From: Zhihengliuella alba
GTDB taxonomy: Bacteria > Actinomycetota > Actinomycetes > Actinomycetales > Micrococcaceae
DNA length: 64,000 nt
Reading direction: 5' to 3'
Assembly (NCBI RefSeq): GCF_039538765.1
Contig: NZ_BAABCJ010000001.1
Span: forward strand, 1,204,440-1,268,439
Numbering within the stretch: the stretch's first letter is position 1; every line of letters begins with the position of its first letter. The translations under genes and the position numbers were made by a program. This document shows, one piece after another, positions 26,443 through 36,224 of this stretch. Under the pieces are notes generated by a model. That model was not told the DNA's origin, searched no databases, and was given only the letters and a program-made list of their open reading frames with translations.

Positions 26443-27153
26443 ATGAGTGAGAAGAGCGCCGAGGCACGCCTCCTGGTTGTAGACGACGAACCGAACATCC
26501 GCGAACTGCTCGCGACGTCCCTGCGCTTCGCGGGCTTCGAGGTCTTCGCGGCCGCGAACGGGCGGGAGGCGCTGGAGCTCGCCGAGTCCGAGCAGCCCGA
26601 TCTGGCCGTGCTGGACGTGATGCTGCCGGACATGGACGGCTTCACGGTGACCCGCAAGCTCCGCGCGGCGGGGCGGCACTTCCCCGTGCTGTTCCTCACC
26701 GCCCGCGACGACACCGAGGACAAGGTCACCGGCCTGACGGTCGGCGGCGACGACTACGTCACCAAGCCGTTCAGCCTGGACGAGGTCGTGGCCCGCATCC
26801 GCGCAGTGCTGCGCCGCTCCCGCCCCTTCGAGGACGAGGGCGCCATCATCCGGGTCGACGACCTGGAGCTCGACGACGATGCGCACGAGGTGCGCCGCGC
26901 CGGCGTCGTCGTGGACCTGTCCCCCACCGAGTTCAAGCTGCTGCGCTACCTGATGATGAACCCGAACCGCGTGCTCTCCAAGGCGCAGATCCTGGACCAC
27001 GTGTGGGAGTACGACTTCAACGGGGACGCCTCCATCGTCGAGTCCTACATCTCCTACCTCCGCCGCAAGATCGACGCCCAGGAGGAGTGGACGCCGATGA
27101 TCCAGACCAAGCGCGGCGTCGGATACGTGCTGCGCTCCGCCGAGCGCCGCTGA
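26443..27153 (+). CDS. OmpR-family response regulator (PhoP-like)
   Basis: 236 residues. A receiver domain with acidic pocket DDE (14-16), phospho-acceptor Asp58 in AVLDVMLPDMDG and Lys near 107 in DDYVTKPFS is followed by a winged-helix DNA-binding domain (LSPTEFKLLRYLMMNPNRVL, then IVESYISYLRRKID). The protein is close in wording to mycobacterial PhoP. It is paired with the histidine kinase 4 bases downstream. There is no Shine-Dalgarno before the ATG. The signal and regulon are unknown; phosphate, pH or envelope stress would be family-based guesses. Confidence 0.92.
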   Translation: MSEKSAEARLLVVDDEPNIRELLATSLRFAGFEVFAAANGREALELAESEQPDLAVLDVMLPDMDGFTVTRKLRAAGRHFPVLFLTARDDTEDKVTGLTVGGDDYVTKPFSLDEVVARIRAVLRRSRPFEDEGAIIRVDDLELDDDAHEVRRAGVVVDLSPTEFKLLRYLMMNPNRVLSKAQILDHVWEYDFNGDASIVESYISYLRRKIDAQEEWTPMIQTKRGVGYVLRSAERR

Positions 27154-27157
27154 CCCC

Positions 27158-28750
27158 TTGCGCTCGGCAACCCGCTTCCTGCGGCAGGTCTCGCTGCGGT
27201 CCAAGCTCACAGCGCTCATGGCGCTGCTGATGACCATCGGCGTCATCGCCACGACCTTCACGGCGTCGTTCTCGCTGCGCCTGACGATGGTGGACCAGAT
27301 GGACCAGGACCTGGCGAGCTACTCGAGTCCGATGGCGAACATCCTGTACGCGGTGTACCAGGAGGAGTCGAGCCAGGACACGTCGCCGTCCTCGCCGTAC
27401 CGGATGTGGGCGAACCTCGAGCTGACGCGCTTCCACGCGACCCTGCGCAACGCCGACGGCCAGGTGCTCGCCGAGCTGCCCGGGATCGAGGGCGACGACG
27501 AGCCCGTGATCGACCCGGTCGGCGTCGAGCACGTCAAGGAGGTCCACGACCTCGCGTTCACGGCGCCGGGGGCGACACCGGAGTCCGAGGGCTGGCGCTA
27601 CCGCATGATCGACATGGCGAACGGGGCCGGGTACATCACCATCGCGCTGCCCCTGAGCGACGTCGAGCACACCGTCTCCGACGCGGCCGGGTCGATGGTG
27701 ACCTCCGGGATGCTGGCCACCCTGCTGATGTCGCTGGTGGCGTACGCTGCCACGGGCCGCGCCTTCCGCCCGCTGGTGCGCGTCGAGCGCACGGCCGCGG
27801 CGATCGCCGCCGGGGATCTCTCCCGGCGTGTCGAGGAGACCTCGCACGACACGGAGGTCGGGCGGCTCTCCCGCGCCCTGAACGCGATGCTCGCGCACAT
27901 CGAGCACGCGTTCCGCGCCCAGGAGGCCTCCGAGCGGAAGATGCGCCGCTTCGTCCAGGACGCCTCCCACGAGCTGCGCACCCCCCTGGTCACCATCCGC
28001 GGCTACTCCGAGCTCTACCGGCACGGCGGCATCCGCGAGCCCGAGCAGCTGGACTCGGCCATGGGCCGGATCGAGGGCGAGGCCAAGCGCATGGGACAGC
28101 TCGTCGAGGACCTGCTGACGCTGGCGCGCCTCGACGAGCAGCGTGCCCTGGAGCGGGTGCCCGTGGACCTGCTGCTGCTGGGCAGCGACGCGGTGGAGGA
28201 CGCCCGGGTCAACGCCCCGGACCGCACCGTCCGGTTGGTGGGGCTCGACGGCGGCCCGGCTCTGCCGGCGCCCACGAGCGGCGACGAGTCGCGACTGCGC
28301 CAGGTGGTCGCGAACCTCCTGACCAATGCGCTGCGCTACACGCCCGAGGGGACACCGATCGAGATCGCCGTCGGGACGATGCCGGTCATCGACGGGCGCT
28401 CCGACTCCGTGCTCGAGATCCGCGACCACGGGCCGGGGATCTCCGAGGAGGACGCCGCGCGCGTCTTCGAGCGCTTCTACCGCGCCGACACGTCGCGGCA
28501 CCGCGAGACGGGCGGCACCGGCCTGGGCCTGGCCATCGTGGCGGCCATCGTCGCGCAGCACGACGGCTCGGTGCGGCTCTCGGAGACCCCGGGCGGCGGT
28601 GCCACCCTGTCCATCCACCTGCCCTACGAGCCGATGCCGGACCATACCGGGGACGAGGACGTAGACCACGAGGAGGACGCGGCGGGGCCGCCGGCAGGTC
28701 CCGGTCGCGGCACCGTCGGCGACGGCACTCCCCCTCCACAGGGATCCTGA
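27158..28750 (+). CDS. Sensor histidine kinase (PhoR-like)
   Basis: 530 residues. TM1 at about 19-40, an extracytoplasmic sensor of about 140 residues, and TM2 at about 180-198 are followed by HAMP (RPLVRVERTAAAIAAGDLSRRV). The dimerisation helix carries the phosphorylated His271 in DASHELRTPLV. The ATPase domain has VVANLLTNALRYTPEGTP, DHGPGISEEDAARVFERFYR and GGTGLGLAIV. It starts with TTG four bases after the regulator stop, with no strong ribosome site, implying coupling. The C-terminal 40 residues are acidic and Gly/Pro-rich. Confidence 0.92.
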   Translation: MRSATRFLRQVSLRSKLTALMALLMTIGVIATTFTASFSLRLTMVDQMDQDLASYSSPMANILYAVYQEESSQDTSPSSPYRMWANLELTRFHATLRNADGQVLAELPGIEGDDEPVIDPVGVEHVKEVHDLAFTAPGATPESEGWRYRMIDMANGAGYITIALPLSDVEHTVSDAAGSMVTSGMLATLLMSLVAYAATGRAFRPLVRVERTAAAIAAGDLSRRVEETSHDTEVGRLSRALNAMLAHIEHAFRAQEASERKMRRFVQDASHELRTPLVTIRGYSELYRHGGIREPEQLDSAMGRIEGEAKRMGQLVEDLLTLARLDEQRALERVPVDLLLLGSDAVEDARVNAPDRTVRLVGLDGGPALPAPTSGDESRLRQVVANLLTNALRYTPEGTPIEIAVGTMPVIDGRSDSVLEIRDHGPGISEEDAARVFERFYRADTSRHRETGGTGLGLAIVAAIVAQHDGSVRLSETPGGGATLSIHLPYEPMPDHTGDEDVDHEEDAAGPPAGPGRGTVGDGTPPPQGS

Positions 28751-28902
28751 GCCGGGGCCGCTCCCCACAGGCACCCCGGGCCGTGCGCGCCGTGCCGGCC
28801 GCTCTCCGTAGCGTCGGGCCGTGGGGCGCTCGCCCCGCCGCGGTCCGTGGGCCGCGTCGAGGGCCGGCCCGTGGCGGACCGGCGCAGTGAAAGGGACATG
28901 CC

Positions 28903-29193
28903 ATGAGCACATTTGCAGCGAACACGGCCGAGATGCGGACCAAGGCGGCCGCCGTCCAGGCGACCGTGGAGCGCCTCCGCTCGGAGGTCGCGAGCATGAC
29001 GGCGAACCTCCGGGAGCTCGAGGGAACGTGGCAGGGCGCGGCGGCCACGAACTTCCAGGCCGTAGTCGCCGACTGGCACGGGACACAGCTGCGCGTCGAG
29101 GAGTCGCTCGCCTCGATCAACGGCGCGCTCGCCCGGGCGTCGCAGCAGTACGACGACGTCGAGTCCGCCAACGCGAGCATGTTCACCTACTAG
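28903..29193 (+). CDS. WXG100-family (ESAT-6-like) protein
   Basis: 96 residues, two predicted helices around the WQG turn at 43-45, the normal length of the family. These proteins are secreted as dimers by type VII (ESX) systems. No EccC, EccD or partner WXG gene lies within the window, so it depends on a secretion system elsewhere. The end reads SANASMFTY, without an evident YxxxD/E export signal apart from QQYDDVE (Y then E three residues on). Good ribosome site AAAGGGAC upstream. Confidence 0.9.
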   Translation: MSTFAANTAEMRTKAAAVQATVERLRSEVASMTANLRELEGTWQGAAATNFQAVVADWHGTQLRVEESLASINGALARASQQYDDVESANASMFTY

Positions 29194-29232
29194 GCGGCTG
29201 GCCCGTCCCCGCGCCCGTCCCCGGCCGCGGCG

Positions 29233-29238
29233 TACTGT
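29233..29238 (+). promoter_or_regulatory. Candidate -10 box of leaderless DUF4031 gene
   Basis: TACTGT ends 7 bases before the GTG at 29246. No Shine-Dalgarno and no convincing -35. Confidence 0.4.
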
Positions 29239-29245
29239 GGTGCCC

Positions 29246-30178
29246 GTGGCCCTCTACATCGATCCGCCGGCGTGGCCGGCCCACGGCACCCTGTTCTCGC
29301 ACCTCGTCTCGGACGCGTCGCTCGAGGAGCTGCAGGCCTTCGCCGAGCGGGCCGGCCTGCCTCCGCGCGCGTTCGACCGCGACCACTACGACGTGCCGGA
29401 GCGCCGCTACGAGCAGCTCGTGGCCCTGGGGGCCGTCCCGGTCTCCGGCCGCGAGCTGGTGCGGCGGCTGATCCGCTCCGGCCTCCGGGTCCCCGCCCGT
29501 CAGCGGGACGAGAGGCTGGAGGCCATCCTGCGGCGACGCTGGGACGCCCTGGGCCTGGACGGCCCGGCGGCCGCGGAGCGCGTCCGCGAGGAGCTGCTCC
29601 GCCGGTGGTCCGAGCCGCACCGGCACTACCACGGGCGCAGCCATCTGCTCGCGGTGCTGCGCGCCCTCGACACCCTGGCGGCCGCCGGTGGAGCACCCGC
29701 CGACGACTCCGCCCTGCGGCGGGTGCGTCTGGCCGCGTGGTTCCACGACGCCGTCTACGAGGGGGTCCCGGGGCGGGACGAGGAGGCCTCCGCCGCACTG
29801 GCGGAGGCGCGCCTGCGGGACCTCCTGCCTGCCGCCGACGCGGCCGAGGTCGCCCGGCTGGTCCGGACGACCGCCAGCCATTCGCCCGCTGCCGCCGACG
29901 CGGACGGCCAGGCGCTGTGCGATGCGGACCTGGAGGTCCTCGCCCGCCCGTGGCCGGAGTACCGGCGCTATGCCGAGCAGGTCAGGCAGGACTACGCCCA
30001 CGTCGCCGACCCGGACTTCGCCGCCGGCCGGGCGGAGGTCCTGCGCGGCCTGCTCGCCCAGGATCCGCTGTTCGGGACCGAGGCCGGCCGGCGCCTCTGG
30101 GAGGCGGCCGCCCGAGCGAACCTCACGCGGGAGCTCGCCCACCTGGAGGGCGGTGGCGCCGGGTCGCCGACTAGCTGA
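29246..30178 (+). CDS. DUF4031 domain fused to HD-type hydrolase-like domain
   Basis: About 310 residues. The N-terminal ~85 residues match DUF4031 (VALYIDPPAWPAHGTLFSHL; FDRDHYDVPERRY). The C-terminal part resembles HD-superfamily predicted phosphohydrolases: HRHYHGRSHLLAVL, AAWFHDAVYEGVPG with the HD pair, and TTASHSPAAADADG ending in CDADLEVLA. The substrate is unknown. Three GTG codons lie at the start. I prefer 29246, because VALYIDPP begins the domain and a TACTGT box lies 7 bases before it. A convergent groL gene follows beyond a terminator. Confidence 0.8.
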   Translation: MALYIDPPAWPAHGTLFSHLVSDASLEELQAFAERAGLPPRAFDRDHYDVPERRYEQLVALGAVPVSGRELVRRLIRSGLRVPARQRDERLEAILRRRWDALGLDGPAAAERVREELLRRWSEPHRHYHGRSHLLAVLRALDTLAAAGGAPADDSALRRVRLAAWFHDAVYEGVPGRDEEASAALAEARLRDLLPAADAAEVARLVRTTASHSPAAADADGQALCDADLEVLARPWPEYRRYAEQVRQDYAHVADPDFAAGRAEVLRGLLAQDPLFGTEAGRRLWEAAARANLTRELAHLEGGGAGSPTS

Positions 30179-30201
30179 CGCGCGGCCGGACCCTCCGGGG
30201 C

Positions 30202-30260
30202 TCTCTGCGGGTGGTCTCCGCGGGTCTCTGCAGGTGGTCCCCGCGAGTCTCTGCGGGGCG
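30202..30260. repeat. 23-bp tandem repeat, 2.6 copies
   Basis: Units starting TCTCTGCGGG (30202), TCTCTGCAGG (30225) and TCTCTGCGGG (30248, partial), with 3-4 differences between the full copies. It lies between the DUF4031 stop and the terminator. Unknown role. Confidence 0.7.
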
Positions 30261-30275
30261 ATCGCTGGTTAAACG

Positions 30276-30316
30276 GCGGAGGTGCCGCACCCCCCTCGAG
30301 GGTGCGGCACCTCCGC
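30276..30316. terminator. Bidirectional terminator between DUF4031 and groL
   Basis: Hairpin GCGGAGGTGCCGCACCC/GGGTGCGGCACCTCCGC with a seven-base loop, between convergent genes. Confidence 0.85.
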
Positions 30317-30363
30317 TGCGTCGGACCCGGCCCGCAGTCGGACCGGGCCCGGGTGGCCAGGGC

Positions 30364-31998
<1,635 letters not shown>

Positions 31999-32169
31999 GG
32001 TTGCGTGTGGTCCTTCCGGGACATTCATGCGATGGAAGTGGAGTGACGGCAACGCCCGCGACGGACGAGCCTCCACGGCGGCGTTGTTCGGAACGCCTCC
32101 GCGAGCACCCTCGCTACCTCAATCCACGAATCACCGGTCGCCCGCAGCCGTCGGCACCCGGAGGTGCGT

Positions 32170-32196
32170 CTGGCAGTCGGGGCTTCCGAGTGCTAA
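32170..32196. promoter_or_regulatory. Second CIRCE element (HrcA operator), degenerate
   Basis: On the minus strand TTAGCACTC-N9-GACTGCCAG. The first arm is a perfect consensus; the second matches GAGTGCTAA at 6 of 9 positions. It lies 8 bases downstream of the first CIRCE. Confidence 0.7.
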
Positions 32197-32201
32197 ACCA
32201 A

Positions 32202-32230
32202 TTATTGGCACTCTCGAGCGGAGAGTGCAA
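32202..32230 (-). promoter_or_regulatory. groL promoter
   Basis: TTGCAC (32230-32225), a 17-base spacer and CAATAA (32207-32202), overlapping the first CIRCE operator. Confidence 0.55.
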
Positions 32231-32231
32231 G
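32205..32231. promoter_or_regulatory. First CIRCE element (HrcA operator)
   Basis: TTGGCACTC-N9-GAGTGCAAG, close to the consensus TTAGCACTC-N9-GAGTGCTAA, covering the groL promoter. Confidence 0.88.
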
Positions 32232-32362
32232 TAGGCCGACGGGCGGCCGCCCGCCCGCCGGCGCCGCTCGGGTGGGCGGGGGCACGGAGCGCACCCCGGC
32301 GGTGCTCCGGCCGGGCCCGGCCCGGCGCGGCCCCGGGCCCCGAGTCCCGGGTTCCGAACCGG

Positions 32363-33622
32363 TTACAGGCCCAGTCGCCGGAGGAAGTCGTTGACGAAGC
32401 GTCCCTGCGGGTCGTGCCGGCGCTGCAGCGCGACGAAGTCGTCCCAGCGCTCGTAGCCGCCCGCGACGGAGGCCGGGTCCAGCTGCCAGAGCTTGCCCCA
32501 GTGCGCCCGCACGCCCTCGCCGAGGGCCGCCTCGAGCTCCGGCAGGAGCGCCTCGACCGCCGGCTGGTCCGGCCTCCACGTGAAGTGGAAGGCCACGACG
32601 TCCTGCCCGTAGGCGGGGCTCAGCCAGAGGTCGTCCGCCCGGACGGTGCGCAGCTCGGAGACCTGCACGAGCGGCGCCAGGCGGGGCCCGAGCGCCTGCA
32701 CGCGGGCGATCGCGGCGCGCGCGGCCTCCCGGGGCAGGAAGTACTCGGACTGCAGCTCGTCACCGCTGGAGGGGGTGAAGGCCAGTCGGAAGTGCGGCAG
32801 GCGCTCCGACCACAGACCGGGCAGTCCGAGCTGCTCGGTGCTCGCGCGGGTGTCGCCCCCGGGCAGCGGATGGCGCGGACCGTCCGCCGGCCGGGCCCCG
32901 AGTCCGGCGAGAACCGCCGCCGCGTTGCCCGCAGGGGCGTCGGCGCGGTCCTTGACCCAGATCTGGTCCACCCCGCCGGTCCCGCCCCAGGAGGTGAACA
33001 GCGAGACGCTGGTGCCGCACCCAGTGACGGCGTCGAAGTTCTCGACCACGGTGGCCCAGTCGAGCGACTCGAAGACCGTCTGGACGACCTGGTAGGCCGG
33101 CTCGACGTCGAGCTCCACGCGGACCACCACGCCGAGGGCCCCGAGGTGCACCACGGCCCCCGCGAAGTCCTCGTCGCCGCGCCGGTAGGTGCGCTCGGCG
33201 CCGTCGGGGGCCAGGAACGTCAGGGCGCGGACCGAGGTGGCGAGCGACCCGAGCCGGTCCCCCGAGCCGTGCGTCCCCGTGGCGATCGCTCCGGCGACCG
33301 AGATGTGGGGCAGCGAGGCCAGGTTCGCCAGGGCCAGGCCGTGCCGGGCGAGCTCCACCGCCAGGTCGCCGTAGCGCACGCCCCCGCCGAGGCCGACCGA
33401 GCGCCGGTCCGCGGCGATCTCGATGCCGGCCGGGAGGTCCTCGGCCGAGACGAGCGTGCCGGCGGTGTCGGTGATCGTGTTGAAGGAGTGCCGGCTGCCG
33501 ACGACGCGCAGCTCCCCCTCGCCGGCGAGCGCCGCGAGGAGCTCCTCGCGGCTGCTCGGCCGGGCCATGGCCCCCGCACGGTAGGCGAGGTTCCCCGCCC
33601 AGTTGGTCTCGCTCGGTTGCAT
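32363..33622 (-). CDS. FAD-linked alditol oxidase-like enzyme
   Basis: 419 residues, the length of Streptomyces alditol oxidase (about 418). It has a VAO-type FAD domain with His45 in VVGSRHSFN, the expected covalent flavin attachment residue. SVGLGGGVRYGDLAVELA and SVAGAIATGTHGSG follow, then the C-terminal ALO-type domain (DLWLSPAYGQDVVAFHFTWR; HWGKLWQLD). Alditol oxidases turn xylitol, sorbitol or related polyols into aldoses with H2O2 release; L-gulono/arabinono-lactone oxidases are relatives. It lies 130 bases after the arabinofuranosidase gene on the same strand, so an arabinose-derived polyol or lactone substrate is a reasonable guess. ATG with GAGAGGA upstream. Confidence 0.85.
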   Translation of the reverse strand: MQPSETNWAGNLAYRAGAMARPSSREELLAALAGEGELRVVGSRHSFNTITDTAGTLVSAEDLPAGIEIAADRRSVGLGGGVRYGDLAVELARHGLALANLASLPHISVAGAIATGTHGSGDRLGSLATSVRALTFLAPDGAERTYRRGDEDFAGAVVHLGALGVVVRVELDVEPAYQVVQTVFESLDWATVVENFDAVTGCGTSVSLFTSWGGTGGVDQIWVKDRADAPAGNAAAVLAGLGARPADGPRHPLPGGDTRASTEQLGLPGLWSERLPHFRLAFTPSSGDELQSEYFLPREAARAAIARVQALGPRLAPLVQVSELRTVRADDLWLSPAYGQDVVAFHFTWRPDQPAVEALLPELEAALGEGVRAHWGKLWQLDPASVAGGYERWDDFVALQRRHDPQGRFVNDFLRRLGL

Positions 33623-33752
33623 CGATTCCTCTCCCGGGGCCCGTCCGGACCGCCGCAGCCCTCGGTCGCGCCGGTGGCCTCCGTGAACATTCTGCCCGCG
33701 GGAGGCGCGGTCGATCGCCGCCGCCCCGCCCGCCGTCGTGCTCCCCTCCGCG

Positions 33753-35264
33753 TCAGGCGAGCCCCACGGCCGTCCAGGAGACCGGCGGCAGGGCCACCGT
33801 GAGCCGCCCGTCGACGACGCGGGCGGACTCGTTGCGCCGCGTCGTCACGCGCTCCGGGTCCTCCAGGGTGTTCTTGGCGTAGTGGTCCTCGTCGGCCATG
33901 AGGTGGCTCTCCTCGACGGACAGGTCCCCGAGTCGCGTGACGTCCACCGTGACGGTCAGCTCCTCCGTGGTGCTGCGGTTCACGAGGAAGACGGCGGCGC
34001 GGCCCGTCTCGTCGTCGTGGGTGGCCGCGGCGTCGACCAGCGGGACCTCGCCGTAGCGCTCCGTTGGGTAGGTGCCGGCCTGCACCGGCAGGCGGAGGGC
34101 CCGGCCCCGGGCCAGCCGCGACGTGATCGAGAACGGGAAGAACGTGGTCTGCCGCCAGGCCGGCCCGCCGGGCTCGGTCATGATGGGGCCGATCACGTTG
34201 ACCAGCTGGGCCAGCGACGCGCTGGTGACCCGGTCGGCGTGGTTGAGCAGGGAGATCATGAGGCTGCCGAAGACGACGGCGTCCGCGACGGAGTACACGT
34301 CCTCCAGCAGGCGCGGCGCGACGGGCCAGTTGTCCAGCCCCGCGATCTTGTCCACGTTCTCGAACCGGGACTGGTACCAGACGTTCCACTCGTCGAAGGC
34401 GATGTCGATCCGCTTCTGCGAGCCGCGGACCGCGCCGACGTGATCCGCCGTCGCGACGACGGACTCGATGAAGCGGTCCATGTCCACCGCGGAGGCGAGG
34501 AAGGATCCGAGGTCCCCGCCCTTCTCCTCGTAGTAGGCGTGGCAGGAGATGTAGTCGACGTCGTCGTACGTGTGCGTCAGGACCGTGCGCTCCCACTCGC
34601 CGAACGTCGGCATGTGGGCGCTGGAGGATCCGCAGACCACGAGTTCGAGGTCCGCATCCACCATGCGCATGGCCTTGGCGGTCTGCGCGGCGATCTTGCC
34701 GTAGTCCTCGGCCGAGCGGTGCCCCACCTGCCAGGGGCCGTCCATCTCGTTGCCGAGGCACCACATCTTCACGCCGAAGGGCTCGCGGCGTCCGTTGCCG
34801 ATGCGGCGCTCGGCCAGGGCCGTGCCGCCGGGGATATTGGCGTACTCGAGCAGCTCGAGCGCCTCGCGGGTGCCGCGGGTCCCGAGGTTCACGGCCAGCA
34901 TCAGCTCGCTGCCGACCTTCTCCAGCCAGTCCGCGAACTCGTGCAGCCCGACCTCGTTGGTCTCGGTCGAGTGCCAGGCCAGGTCGAGGCGGCGGGGCCG
35001 ATCCTCGCGGGGGCCGACGCTGTCCTCCCACTGGAAGCCGGAGACGAAGTTGCCCCCGGGGTAGCGGATCGTCGAGACGCCGAGTTCGCGGACGAGCGCG
35101 ATCACGTCGCGGCGGAATCCGTCCTCGTCGGCCTCTGGGTGCGTGGGTTCGAAGATGCCGTCGTAGATGTGTCGTCCGAGGTGCTCGACGAACCCGCCGA
35201 AGAGCCGCCGCTGCACGGGGCCGACGCTGTGGTTCGGGTCGAGGGTCGAGGATGCGTCAGTCAT
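33753..35264 (-). CDS. abfA: Alpha-L-arabinofuranosidase, family GH51
   Basis: 503 residues, normal GH51 length. It removes terminal L-arabinofuranose from oligosaccharides in the cytoplasm (no signal peptide). The catalytic acid/base is Glu173 in GNEMDGPWQ and the nucleophile is Glu292 in FDEWNVWY, equivalent to Glu175 and Glu294 of the Geobacillus enzyme. RRLFGGFVEHLGRHIYDGIF and STIRYPGGNFVSGFQWED are also typical. It lies downstream of the ABC importer genes, which would feed it arabino-oligosaccharides. Confidence 0.95.
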   Translation of the reverse strand: MTDASSTLDPNHSVGPVQRRLFGGFVEHLGRHIYDGIFEPTHPEADEDGFRRDVIALVRELGVSTIRYPGGNFVSGFQWEDSVGPREDRPRRLDLAWHSTETNEVGLHEFADWLEKVGSELMLAVNLGTRGTREALELLEYANIPGGTALAERRIGNGRREPFGVKMWCLGNEMDGPWQVGHRSAEDYGKIAAQTAKAMRMVDADLELVVCGSSSAHMPTFGEWERTVLTHTYDDVDYISCHAYYEEKGGDLGSFLASAVDMDRFIESVVATADHVGAVRGSQKRIDIAFDEWNVWYQSRFENVDKIAGLDNWPVAPRLLEDVYSVADAVVFGSLMISLLNHADRVTSASLAQLVNVIGPIMTEPGGPAWRQTTFFPFSITSRLARGRALRLPVQAGTYPTERYGEVPLVDAAATHDDETGRAAVFLVNRSTTEELTVTVDVTRLGDLSVEESHLMADEDHYAKNTLEDPERVTTRRNESARVVDGRLTVALPPVSWTAVGLA

Positions 35265-35339
35265 GTTTTCACTTTCGTCGCGTGGGGGGGGTGCGGTCCC
35301 GGCGCGCCGCCGTCGCCGGCGCGCCGGGGAGCTGCGGTC

Positions 35340-36224
35340 CTACTTGATGGCGCCCGTGCTGAGGCCGCCCTGCCAGTAGCGCTGCAGGAAGAGGAAGGAC
35401 AGGATCAGCGGAACGACCGAGATGAAGGCGCCCGACGTGATGAGGTTCCACACCTGCTCGCCGCCGGCCCCGGCGTTGGAGAGTGCGGTCCAGCGGTTCA
35501 GGCCGACGGTGACCGGCAGCAGGTCCGGGTCGGTGAGGACGGCCAGTGGCAGGAAGAAGTTGTTCCACGTCACGACGACGGAGAGCAGCAGCACCGTCAC
35601 CACGCCGGGGCGGAGCATCGGGAGGACTACGGTGACGAATGTCCGGATCTCGCCGGCACCGTCGATCCGGGAGGCCTCGATGATCTCGTCCGGGATGGCG
35701 TCCTGGGTGTAGATGCGCATCAGGTAGACGCCGAACGGGTTCAGCAGGGAGGGCAGGATGACGGCCCACGGCGTGTTGATGATGCCGTAGTCGCTCAGCA
35801 GCACGAAGGTGGGGATCACCAGCGCGGTCAGCGGCACCATGACGGAGCCGAGGATGAGGGTGAAGACCCAGCTGCCGCCGCGGAACCGGAACTTCGCGAA
35901 CCCGTACCCGGCGAGGACCGCGAGTATCGTGGCGCCGATGCCGCTGGTGAACGCGTAGAGGAACGAGTTCCCGAGCCAGCGCCAGTAGATGCCGTCCTGA
36001 TGCTGGAAGAGACCGGCGATGTTGCCGAAGAGCGCGAAATCGTCGGCGAACCAGAAGGCGGGGCTGCCGAACAGGCCGGCGGTGTCCTTGGTGGCGGCGA
36101 CCACGAGCCACCAGATGGGGATGATGAAGTAGAACGCCAGGATGATCAGGAAGGCGTGGGAGCCGACCCGCCGGCGGCCGGCCGGGCGCCGGGCACGGAT
36201 GGTGCTTGTCGGGGTTGCCATCAT
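35340..36224 (-). CDS. Carbohydrate ABC transporter permease (MalG type)
   Basis: 294 residues, six membrane helices, with the EAA loop EIIEASRIDGAGEIRTFVTVVLPML that docks the ATPase. It forms the transport channel with the upstream permease. The ATG overlaps the stop of that gene by four bases (ATGA). A partner ATPase is not encoded in this operon. Confidence 0.93.
   Translation of the reverse strand: MMATPTSTIRARRPAGRRRVGSHAFLIILAFYFIIPIWWLVVAATKDTAGLFGSPAFWFADDFALFGNIAGLFQHQDGIYWRWLGNSFLYAFTSGIGATILAVLAGYGFAKFRFRGGSWVFTLILGSVMVPLTALVIPTFVLLSDYGIINTPWAVILPSLLNPFGVYLMRIYTQDAIPDEIIEASRIDGAGEIRTFVTVVLPMLRPGVVTVLLLSVVVTWNNFFLPLAVLTDPDLLPVTVGLNRWTALSNAGAGGEQVWNLITSGAFISVVPLILSFLFLQRYWQGGLSTGAIK

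Larger units (their letters stand above)
31999..32362. other. groL promoter and leader region
   Basis: 364 bases with no gene. It holds the promoter, two CIRCE operators and a ~190-base groL leader. The rest, up to the stop of the alditol oxidase gene, is GC-rich sequence with no recognised element. Confidence 0.75.

Noticed and set aside
28903..29193. A type VII secretion locus
   Set aside because: Only one WXG100 gene is present; no ecc or mycosin genes are in the window.
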